From positions 1 to 8,530 of the forward strand of contig JBEINZ010000136.1 in the NCBI GenBank assembly GCA_040377825.1: 8,530 nucleotides of DNA, read 5' to 3'. Both the position numbers and the translations under genes were made by a program. This document shows positions 1-5,720 of the stretch, one piece after another; position 1 is the first letter of the stretch, and every line of letters begins with the position of its first letter. The notes under the pieces were generated by a model that saw nothing but the letters and a program-made list of their open reading frames with translations, had not been told where the DNA came from and made no database searches. The stretch is from JBEINZ01 sp040377825. GTDB taxonomy: Bacteria; Pseudomonadota; Alphaproteobacteria; Rhizobiales; Ancalomicrobiaceae.

Positions 1-57
1 CGTCGGCCCACCTTGGGCTTCGTCCGCGCGCCAACCTTGGAACACCGACAGCCCGCG

Positions 58-87
58 TTGGCCTTTCCAATCGGAATCGCCTATAGA
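58..87 (+). promoter_or_regulatory. Putative sigma70-type promoter of gyrA
   Basis: TTGGCC (58-63) matches the -35 consensus at 4 of 6 positions. After an 18-base spacer, TATAGA (82-87) matches the first four bases of the -10 consensus. Transcription would start near base 94, leaving a leader of about 25 bases before the gyrA GTG. This is the only good hexamer pair in the 119 bases before gyrA. The match is by eye only, so it could be chance. Confidence 0.4.
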
Positions 88-119
88 GATGCGATCAAGC
101 AACAACAGACGAGACGTTC

Positions 120-2885
120 GTGTCCGATTCCGAAAAGCCGGTCGCGGGCGGGGAAAACCCGTTCGACATCAAGCCAATTTCCATTGCCGACGAAATGCGG
201 CGCTCGTATCTCGACTATGCGATGAGCGTCATCGTGAGCCGCGCGCTCCCGGATGTGCGCGATGGCTTGAAGCCGGTGCACCGACGCATTCTTTTTTCGA
301 TGCACGAAAACGGCTACGATTGGAACAAGAGCTATAGGAAGTCGGCGCGCGTCGTCGGCGACGTGATCGGTAAGTACCATCCGCACGGCGACCAATCGGT
401 TTACGACGCATTGGTGCGCATGGCGCAGGACTTTTCGATGCGCCTGCCGCTCGTCGACGGTCAGGGCAACTTCGGCTCGGTCGACGGCGATCAGCCGGCG
501 GCGATGCGATACACCGAGGTGCGGCTTTCAAAGCCCGCGCATAAGCTTCTCGAAGACATCAACCTCGACACGGTCGATTTCCAAAGCAACTACGACAATT
601 CCGAGCGCGAGCCCACGGTCCTACCGGCACGGTTTCCGAATGTGCTGGTCAATGGTGGTGGCGGCATCGCTGTCGGCATGGCGACGAATATTCCGCCGCA
701 TAATCTGGGCGAAGTGATCGACGCGACCGTCGCGCTGATCGACCGGCCGGAGATGACGATCGAGGATCTGACCGAAATCATTCCCGGCCCGGATTTTCCA
801 ACTGGCGGCATCATCCTGGGCCGCGCCGGCATTCGCTCGGCCTACGCGCTCGGACGCGGGTCGATCACGATGCGCGGCCGGGTAAAGATCGAAACGGTTC
901 GCGGCGGGCGCGAGGCGATCATCATCAATGAGATCCCGTTTCAGGTGAACAAGGCCTCGATGGTTGAGCGCATCGGCGAGTTGGTGCGCGAGAAGCGCGT
1001 CGAGGGCATCGCGGAAGTACGCGACGAGTCCGATCGGGACGGCTATCGCGTGGTGATCGAGATCAAGCGCGACGCCATGGCGGAAATTGTCCTGAACCAA
1101 ATCTATCGTTTCACGGCGCTGCAATCGACCTTCGGCGCCAACATGGTCGCCCTCAACGGCGGCAAGCCGCAGTTGTTGAACCTGAAGGATATCCTCGCCG
1201 CCTTCATAGCGTTTCGCGAGGAGGTTATCGGCCGCCGGACGCGCTATCTGCTCGGCAAGGCGCGGGATCGGGCGCATATTTTGGTCGGCCTAGCGATTGC
1301 GGTCGCCAATATCGACGAGGTCATTCATCTGATCCGCCACGCGCCGGATCCGGCAACGGCCAAGGCGCAGTTGATGGAACGCGCTTGGCCGGCCAAGGAC
1401 ATGGCGCCGCTGCTGGTTCTGATCGCCGATCCCCGGCATGCGCTTGCCGAAGACGGGACCTACCGGCTTTCGGACGAGCAGGCGCGCGCCATTCTCGAGT
1501 TGCGACTTGCCCGTCTGACCGCGCTCGGACGCGATGAAATCGCCGAAGAATTGGAGAAGCTCGCCCGCGAGATCGAGGATTATCTCGATATTCTTCGCTC
1601 GCGCGCCCGTATTCTGTCGATCATCAAGGCCGAACTCGCCGAGGTTCGCAACGAATTCGCCACGCCGCGGCGGACCGAGATTCTCGATGTCGACGGCGAG
1701 ATGGACGACGAAGATCTAATCCAGCGCGAGGACATGGTCGTCACCGTGACCCATGCCGGCTGGATCAAGCGCGTACCGTTGTCGACCTATCGCGCCCAGC
1801 GTCGTGGCGGTAAGGGTCGATCAGGCATGTCGACCAAGGACGAGGATTTCGTCACGCGGCTCTTCGTGGCATCGACGCATACACCGATCTTGTTCTTCTC
1901 CTCCATGGGCCAGGTCTACAAGACGAAGGTCTGGCGCTTGCCGCTTGCCGCGCCGCAGGCACGCGGCAAGGCGTTGGTCAACCTGCTGCCGCTATCGGAA
2001 GGCGAGCGGATCACGTCGATCCTGTTGCTGCCCGAAGATGAGGGCGCGTGGGAGACGCTCGACGTCATGTTCGCGACAACGTCGGGAACCGTCCGCAGGA
2101 ACAAGCTTTCGGACTTCGTTCAGGTGAACCGCAACGGCAAGATCGCCATGAAGCTCGAGGAGGGCGAGGGGATCGTGTCGGTGGAGACTTGCACGGAGGC
2201 CGACGACGTTCTCATGACCACGGCCGGGGGCCAGTGCATTCGCTTTCCCGTTACCGACGTTCGCGTCTTCAAAGGTCGCGACTCCATGGGTGTGCGCGGC
2301 ATCGCACTCGCCGAGGACGATCGCATCATCTCAATGGCGATCATTCGCCATTTCGATGCGATTGCCGAGGAACGGACGGCATTTCTCAAGATGCAGTCCG
2401 CCGTACGTCGCAGCCAATCGGTGGAGGGCGTGGCCGAGGATCTCCAACCGGAACCGGACGCGGAGGATACGGTGGAGGCCGTCGTGCTCGGAGAGGAGCG
2501 CTATGCGCAGATGAGCGCGGCGGAGCAACTGATTCTCACGATCTCCGAAAACGGCTTCGGCAAGCGAACTTCGTCGTTTGAGTACCGGATCACCGGTCGC
2601 GGCGGCAAAGGCATTGTCGCGATGGCGGTGACACCACGCAACGGACGGCTGATCGCATCATTCCCTGTGGAAGAAGGCGACCAGATCATGCTCGTGACCG
2701 ACGGTGGCCAGCTTATTCGTACACCGGTCGAGGGAATTCGACTGGCGGGTCGCTCGACCCAGGGCGTGATCGTGTTCGATACGGCGGAAGGCGAAAAGGT
2801 CGTTTCCGTGGAACGCGTTCGCGAGGAGGGCGAAGTTGGCGAAGCCGGCAACGGAAGCGAAGGGCCCGGGTCAGCCTCAGCCTAG
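120..2885 (+). CDS. gyrA: DNA gyrase subunit A
   Basis: This is the breakage-reunion subunit of DNA gyrase (A2B2 with GyrB), which introduces negative supercoils using ATP. The 921-residue product has the conserved N-terminus ending in YLDYAMSVIVSRALPDVRDG (about 30-49). HPHGD (87-91) lies in the quinolone-resistance region, and the RYTE motif carries the catalytic tyrosine Tyr131 (E. coli Tyr122). The GyrA box QRRGGKG (560-566) marks the C-terminal DNA-wrapping pinwheel and distinguishes it from ParC. A charged insertion of about 55 residues (744-801) interrupts that domain; I recall similar insertions in alphaproteobacterial GyrA. The tail is Gly/Ser/Glu-rich. The residue equivalent to E. 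coli Ser83 is Gln92, while the Asp87 equivalent is kept (Asp96). The start is GTG at 120; the frame has a TAG at 84-86 and no other likely start between. The Shine-Dalgarno is weak (GAG at 111-113). The gene ends in two hairpins, so it is probably monocistronic. Confidence 0.98.
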   Translation: MSDSEKPVAGGENPFDIKPISIADEMRRSYLDYAMSVIVSRALPDVRDGLKPVHRRILFSMHENGYDWNKSYRKSARVVGDVIGKYHPHGDQSVYDALVRMAQDFSMRLPLVDGQGNFGSVDGDQPAAMRYTEVRLSKPAHKLLEDINLDTVDFQSNYDNSEREPTVLPARFPNVLVNGGGGIAVGMATNIPPHNLGEVIDATVALIDRPEMTIEDLTEIIPGPDFPTGGIILGRAGIRSAYALGRGSITMRGRVKIETVRGGREAIIINEIPFQVNKASMVERIGELVREKRVEGIAEVRDESDRDGYRVVIEIKRDAMAEIVLNQIYRFTALQSTFGANMVALNGGKPQLLNLKDILAAFIAFREEVIGRRTRYLLGKARDRAHILVGLAIAVANIDEVIHLIRHAPDPATAKAQLMERAWPAKDMAPLLVLIADPRHALAEDGTYRLSDEQARAILELRLARLTALGRDEIAEELEKLAREIEDYLDILRSRARILSIIKAELAEVRNEFATPRRTEILDVDGEMDDEDLIQREDMVVTVTHAGWIKRVPLSTYRAQRRGGKGRSGMSTKDEDFVTRLFVASTHTPILFFSSMGQVYKTKVWRLPLAAPQARGKALVNLLPLSEGERITSILLLPEDEGAWETLDVMFATTSGTVRRNKLSDFVQVNRNGKIAMKLEEGEGIVSVETCTEADDVLMTTAGGQCIRFPVTDVRVFKGRDSMGVRGIALAEDDRIISMAIIRHFDAIAEERTAFLKMQSAVRRSQSVEGVAEDLQPEPDAEDTVEAVVLGEERYAQMSAAEQLILTISENGFGKRTSSFEYRITGRGGKGIVAMAVTPRNGRLIASFPVEEGDQIMLVTDGGQLIRTPVEGIRLAGRSTQGVIVFDTAEGEKVVSVERVREEGEVGEAGNGSEGPGSASA

Positions 2886-2914
2886 TTGGAAGGCTCGGTT
2901 CACCGACTAGGCTG
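2878..2914 (+). other. Inverted repeat overlapping the gyrA stop codon
   Basis: Nine-base arms CAGCCTAGT (2878-2886) and ACTAGGCTG (2906-2914) are perfect reverse complements around a 19-base loop. The left arm includes the gyrA TAG stop. There is no T-run after it, so alone it is not a convincing terminator. It may act as a 3'-end stabilising hairpin together with the stronger one just downstream. Confidence 0.45.
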
Positions 2915-2918
2915 CGAT

Positions 2919-2953
2919 ATGCCCGATCAGTTCCAAACGGACTGATCGGGCAT
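2919..2953 (+). terminator. Putative gyrA transcription terminator
   Basis: A perfect 13-bp stem pairs ATGCCCGATCAGT (2919-2931) with ACTGATCGGGCAT (2941-2953) around a 9-base loop. It lies 33 bases after the gyrA stop. The following TGCTTTGTG is only moderately T-rich, so termination may be partial or Rho-assisted. The position and perfect stem support a terminator. The stem is symmetric, but the minus strand has no T-run. Confidence 0.65.
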
Positions 2954-3058
2954 TGCTTTGTGTGACCGGTGGTCGAGCGCGCCCTACGCAGATGACTCCA
3001 GAAGCAATCAGTCGGGTCGTTCGCCGCGCGATGGCACGCCACCCAGCCTTATGAGTAA

Positions 3059-3511
3059 GGCATTGCCTACCTCGCGCCGGAATACCAAACGAAACTTATC
3101 GAACCGGACGGGCAGTACCGTGTCTATCGATATGCCGTGAACCCGGACCTCCCGGACATGGGCTTTGTCGGCTTCAACAGCAGCTTTTGCACGGTTTTGT
3201 CCGCCGAACTCATCGCAAACTGGCTTGTGCGCCATGCCGACGGACAATTGGCCCGGTCCGCTTCGACCTCGCAGATGCGCGACAACATCGAGATGATGCT
3301 CAAATGGAAGCGGACGGAGCGTCCGGCCGCGAGGATCTACGGCGGCCTTTGCACCGCGCCGTTTCATTACCGACATTTCGATGAGATCTTGGAAGACATA
3401 GGTGCAAAGGTGCGTAAGCTAGGTAATCCTCTAGTAGAGTATTTCTCCTACCCGAAGGCTGATGTCTACGGTCGGTTTCTTGCCTCCGCGCCGCAATACA
3501 AAGCGGAATAG
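3059..3511 (+). pseudogene. 3' remnant of a flavin-containing monooxygenase-like gene
   Basis: After an in-frame TAA (3056-3058) the frame is open for 150 codons to a TAG at 3509-3511. The translation opens GIAYLAPEYQTKLIEPDGQY and contains YAVNPDLPDMGFVGFNSS, AELIANWLV and a tail rich in Trp, Tyr and His (APFHYRHFDE, EYFSYPKADVYGRF). The Y-R-x-x-x-x-P-D-x-P-x-x-G-F-V-G pattern followed by A-E-x-x-A-x-W matches my recollection of the C-terminus of FMO-type NAD(P)/FAD monooxygenases. The N-terminal FAD Rossmann GxGxxG, the FMO fingerprint and the NADP-binding site are absent, so it cannot be a working enzyme. No recognisable upstream part appears in any frame of 2954-3058. A GTG at 3137 would give a 124-residue ORF, but the homology-like sequence continues upstream of it and no Shine-Dalgarno precedes it. 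The family call is from memory and moderate; the truncation is clearer. Confidence 0.6.
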
Positions 3512-3595
3512 TGGGCGAGGAGGTCGATATAGAGAATAACAGAGAATATCAATCCTATAGACACGTCGTTCTGCTTTTTTTGCTTCGAATCAGCA

Positions 3596-3627
3596 AGAAA
3601 AAAGGCGCGCTCAACGAGGAGCGCGCC
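3596..3627 (-). terminator. Strong intrinsic terminator on the minus strand
   Basis: On the minus strand, GGCGCGCTC (3627-3619) and GAGCGCGCC (3612-3604) form a perfect 9-bp GC-rich stem with a 6-base loop, followed directly by TTTTTTCTT (3603-3595). This is a textbook Rho-independent terminator. On the plus strand the same hairpin is followed by TGAGGTGG, so it is directional. No intact minus-strand gene lies upstream: coaD and everything up to base 5718 is on the plus strand. Confidence 0.75.
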
Positions 3628-3646
3628 TGAGGTGGTGGCCGGATGG

Positions 3647-3769
3647 CTAGCCACAATTTCGAAAGGGACGTGTAGATACTGTCCAGTCGGGCTCAGAGGC
3701 CGAGACACGTTCAGGGATCAGCCGCGTCTCGGCCTCTTTCGCTAGGGATGCTCGAAGGCCGGCCTTGGG
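3647..3769 (-). other. Short minus-strand open frame before the terminator, possibly a gene remnant
   Basis: On the minus strand a TGA (3772-3770) is followed by 40 open codons and a TAG (3649-3647), which lies 19 bases before the strong terminator at 3627. The translation includes AKEAETRLIPERVSASEPDW and ends TVSTRPFRNCG. It has no ATG, GTG or TTG start. The spacing to the terminator is what one expects for the last codons of a real gene, which would have lost its 5' part. I recognise no family, and 40 open codons in GC-rich DNA can be chance. Confidence 0.2.
3695..3737 (+). other. 12-bp perfect hairpin, possible plus-strand terminator
   Basis: AGAGGCCGAGAC (3695-3706) pairs perfectly with GTCTCGGCCTCT (3726-3737) around a 19-base loop. 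Two further pairs are possible inside after one mismatch. The right arm runs into TTCGC, so with the final T of the arm there are three Ts, too few for a confident intrinsic terminator. It could end a plus-strand transcript from the upstream remnant or be a structured relic. Confidence 0.4.
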
Positions 3770-3873
3770 TCAGGGCAGAGGGGGCGGGCCAGCCTTACAG
3801 TGTGCAGCTCTGGATCTTCCTGCCGGTCAACCCGGTCTCGGAGTACAGCGTCTACGTTCATGAGATTACCTAG
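3748..3873 (+). other. Short plus-strand open frame with a protein-like tail, possible fragment
   Basis: From ATG 3748 the frame is open for 41 codons to TAG 3871-3873. Its last part reads YSVQLWIFLPVNPVSEY, then SVYVHEIT. That mix of aromatic and hydrophobic residues looks more like a real C-terminus than a shadow frame. No Shine-Dalgarno precedes the ATG and I recognise no family. It may be another broken gene end, or chance. Confidence 0.2.
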
Positions 3874-3947
3874 TTTGCATGTCCGGAGATTTGCTTGCGC
3901 AAGGGAAACGGTTTCAGATTGATATTACAGGGTGGAATGCTAGGAAA

Positions 3948-3988
3948 CAATTCGCGAATTGAAGCAATGTTTGTATTTTTTGTATCGT
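3948..3988 (+). promoter_or_regulatory. Putative coaD promoter with overlapping 14-bp palindrome
   Basis: CAATTCGCGAATTG (3948-3961) is a perfect 14-base palindrome. It overlaps TTGAAG (3959-3964), a possible -35 element, followed after 18 bases by TATCGT (3983-3988), a weak -10. The surroundings are clearly AT-richer than the genes. Transcription would start about 60 bases before the coaD ATG. A repressor bound at the palindrome would block this promoter, but neither element is proven. Confidence 0.3.
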
Positions 3989-4057
3989 TCTGTGGATCGA
4001 TGAATCAAAAATCGGCGGCGCTTGCGGGCTCCTCGATGGAGCGGTAATGAGGGGCTT

Positions 4058-4552
4058 ATGACGCACATAGCGCTCTATCCTGGATCCTTCGATCCGGTAA
4101 CCAACGGTCATGTGGACGTATTGTCCCAGGCCTTGGATATTGCCGACCATGTCGTGGTGGCCATCGGCATTCACGCCGCAAAGAAACCGCTTTTCAGCTT
4201 CGACGAGCGCGTTAAAATGATCCACGAGGCTGTCGCCTCATTGGAAGTCCCGCATTCGCGGGTCGCGGTGGTTAGTTTTGACGGTCTCGTGGTCGATGCG
4301 GCGCGGGTGCACGGTGCGAAGCTGTTAATCCGCGGTTTGCGTGATGGAACCGACCTTGATTATGAAATGCGGATGGCCGGCATGAACCAAGCGATGGCAC
4401 CGGCAATACGCACCGTGCTCCTTCCAGCCTCGCCGACGGTTCGCCATATCACGGCCACGCTCGTGCGCCAGATCGCGGCAATGGGAGGCGACATCGGCCC
4501 GTTCGTGCCGTCGAGCGTTTCCAAGCGGATGTCGTCCAAGGACAATCGCTGA
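4058..4552 (+). CDS. coaD: Phosphopantetheine adenylyltransferase
   Basis: CoaD transfers AMP from ATP to 4'-phosphopantetheine, giving dephospho-CoA, the penultimate step of cytosolic coenzyme A synthesis. The 164-residue product has the usual family length. It begins MTHIALYPGSFDPVTNGH, with the nucleotidyltransferase T/HxGH signature at 15-18 and His18 at the E. coli position. It also carries Lys42, the IRGLRDGTDLDYE block (91-103) with Arg92, and AGMNQAMAP (107-115). The usual late ISSxxVRE-like segment reads ITATLVRQ (131-138), a mild deviation. The start is ATG 4058, preceded by GAGGGG with a short 3-base spacer. A TTG at 4022 in frame would add 12 residues the family lacks. It lies downstream of a putative promoter and 53 bases before the cyclophilin gene, probably as one transcript. 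Confidence 0.96.
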   Translation: MTHIALYPGSFDPVTNGHVDVLSQALDIADHVVVAIGIHAAKKPLFSFDERVKMIHEAVASLEVPHSRVAVVSFDGLVVDAARVHGAKLLIRGLRDGTDLDYEMRMAGMNQAMAPAIRTVLLPASPTVRHITATLVRQIAAMGGDIGPFVPSSVSKRMSSKDNR

Positions 4553-4605
4553 CTTCGCCCGCTGCCAAGTTTCTCCCTTACAATTGCCACCCATCAGGAT
4601 GTGTC

Positions 4606-5172
4606 ATGAACCGAAGAGTCCTCATCGCCGCCGTCGCGAGCCTTGTCGTTGCTATCGGCGCGCCAGCATCAGCCCAAACCGCGGCAAAGCCAATCGATCC
4701 GGCCAATACGCTCTATCTCGACACGAAAGACGGCCGGGTCGTCATCCGGCTTCGTCCGGATCTCGCGCCGAAACATGTTGCGCAGATCAAGGCCCTGACC
4801 AAAAAGGGCTTTTACAATGGTCTCGTATTTCACCGCGTGATCGACGGCTTCATGGCGCAAACCGGCGATCCGACCGGCACCGGCATGGGGAAGTCCGATT
4901 TGGCCGACCTTCCAGCCGAGTTTTCGAAAGTCTCTTTCGGACGCGGTGTGCTCGGAATGGCGCGCTCCCAAAGTCCAAACAGCGCGAACTCGCAGTTTTT
5001 CATCACCTTCGCCGAAAGTCCCTGGCTTGACGGGAAGTACACGGTCGTCGGCGAGGTCGTATCGGGCATGGACCTCGTCGACAAAATCAAAAAAGGCGAC
5101 TCTTCATCGAACGGGCTGGTCTCAAATCCCGACAAAATCCTCAAAATGCAGGTCGCGGAAGACTCTCAATGA
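4606..5172 (+). CDS. Exported cyclophilin-type peptidyl-prolyl cis-trans isomerase
   Basis: It catalyses cis-trans isomerisation of X-Pro bonds during protein folding, here probably in the periplasm. The 188-residue product starts with a signal peptide: MNRR, a hydrophobic core (5-19), then a likely ASA|Q cleavage after residue 23. The single cyclophilin domain (about 35-185) keeps the active-site residues by alignment to human CypA: Arg77 in FHRVIDGFMAQTGD, then Phe82, Met83 and Gln85, Phe132 in SQFFITFAESPW, and Trp140 in the WLDGKYTVVGEV block. Tyr145 replaces the CypA His126, as is common in bacteria. AGGA (4596-4599) lies 6 bases before ATG 4606. It follows coaD closely. In many alphaproteobacteria queA and tgt come next, but here they do not. 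Confidence 0.95.
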   Translation: MNRRVLIAAVASLVVAIGAPASAQTAAKPIDPANTLYLDTKDGRVVIRLRPDLAPKHVAQIKALTKKGFYNGLVFHRVIDGFMAQTGDPTGTGMGKSDLADLPAEFSKVSFGRGVLGMARSQSPNSANSQFFITFAESPWLDGKYTVVGEVVSGMDLVDKIKKGDSSSNGLVSNPDKILKMQVAEDSQ

Positions 5173-5185
5173 CAGTTAGTTATCC

Positions 5186-5211
5186 CCGGTCAAGGCATGC
5201 GACCTGACCGG
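5186..5211 (+). other. 7-bp inverted repeat after the isomerase gene
   Basis: CCGGTCA (5186-5192) and TGACCGG (5205-5211) pair around a 12-base loop, 13 bases after the isomerase stop. No T-run follows, so it is at best a weak or Rho-dependent 3' end. I see nothing else convincing in the 213 bases between the isomerase and the next gene. Confidence 0.3.
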
Positions 5212-5385
5212 CCATGAATTTGGGCTGGGCATGCAACCGCCGCCACTCAATGTGGTCGTCCGTGGTGTCTTGTCACGCTGTTGCGGCGCATAGCTTTGTT
5301 CATGCCCCCTTGAGATGCTGCGGGGTTCCGGTTTACCAAGCGTCCGGGCAGATCTTTGGCCAAGACATTGGGATTGGAGACTTCG

Positions 5386-5718
5386 ATGGCGGTTTTGAGA
5401 CTCGGCGGTTGGCGCATGGTCGCGGCGTGTTTGGCCACGCTGATCATTGCGCCGATTCCCTTGAGTGCGGCTGTGTTCGATCCGCCGATGACCAAAAACC
5501 TTCTTCGCCGGGCCCTTCTTGATCGATGTGTTTATTCCGAGGCGGAGCGCGAGGCCGTCGATAAGAAGCAACTGATCAGCTCGTGCCAATGCGCGGCGAC
5601 ACGGGTGGCCAAGGATATTCCGGACTCGGCAATGGAAGGCCTCGATGCCGGCAGCCGCCTACCGCAAGCTTGGATTGAAGCTCTACGTTCGGAAGTGTCC
5701 GCTTGCGTGAAGCCCTAA
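5386..5718 (+). CDS. Small exported cysteine-containing protein, function unknown
   Basis: The 110-residue product has an N-terminal hydrophobic segment (about 10-29 from ATG 5386) after basic residues, with a plausible Sec cleavage near PLSA|AV. The mature part is about 80 residues with four cysteines: one in DRCVYSEAE, a CxC pair in SSCQCAA, and one near the end in SACVKP. This spacing suggests disulfides or metal binding in the periplasm. I recognise no named family, although small exported proteins with one Cys, a CxC and a terminal Cys are familiar among alphaproteobacterial hypotheticals. ATG 5386 is chosen because TTGGAG (5374-5379) lies 6 bases upstream; a TTG at 5356 would add ten residues before the signal peptide. 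It ends 2 bases from the end of convergent purN. Confidence 0.7.
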   Translation: MAVLRLGGWRMVAACLATLIIAPIPLSAAVFDPPMTKNLLRRALLDRCVYSEAEREAVDKKQLISSCQCAATRVAKDIPDSAMEGLDAGSRLPQAWIEALRSEVSACVKP

Positions 5719-5720
5719 CT

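Larger units (their letters stand above)
3512..4057. other. Gene-poor region between the remnant and coaD
   Basis: These 546 bases carry no intact gene I can support. In order they hold a near-duplicate 10-base repeat (3531-3540 and 3541-3550, one mismatch), T- and A-runs able to pair (3575-3584 with 3592-3603), a minus-strand terminator hairpin, a 12-bp hairpin, two short open frames on opposite strands, a 10-bp palindrome CTTGCGCAAG (3894-3903), and an AT-rich stretch from about 3875 to 4015 that probably contains the coaD promoter. Its patchy composition suggests decayed or rearranged DNA. Confidence 0.55.

Noticed and set aside
621..1277. Long antisense open frame of 218 codons within gyrA
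   Set aside because: It is fully inside a clear gyrA reading frame and its composition is the mirror of GC-rich codons. No motif or ribosome site was seen.
3531..3550. Tandem 10-base near-repeat AGAGAATAAC / AGAGAATATC as a target-site duplication or CRISPR-like repeat
   Set aside because: There are only two adjacent copies, with a mismatch, no spacer structure and no transposase or inverted termini nearby.
3582..3597. tRNA T-loop-like TTCGAATC with flanking pairs
   Set aside because: The flanking bases do not pair as a T-stem around a TTCGAAT loop, and no acceptor, D or anticodon arm is found nearby.
3466..3708. 80-codon minus-strand ORF across the terminator hairpin
   Set aside because: It would be translated through a strong terminator and overlaps the FMO remnant in antisense. 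The sequence is not protein-like.
3875..4015. AT-rich stretch with a partial DnaA box (TGTGGATCG at 3991) as a replication origin
   Set aside because: There is only one imperfect box (7 of 9) and no cluster. The stretch is better explained as a promoter region for coaD.
4022..4057. Upstream TTG start for coaD
   Set aside because: It would add 12 residues that the CoaD family does not have. ATG 4058 has a GAGGGG sequence and begins the conserved N-terminus.
5356..5385. TTG start ten codons upstream of the small exported protein
   Set aside because: ATG 5386 has a GGAG at 6-base spacing and places the signal peptide at the N-terminus.
5214..5522. 102-codon plus-strand frame overlapping the small exported protein
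   Set aside because: It is out of frame with the better-supported gene, has no Shine-Dalgarno and shows no recognisable motif.
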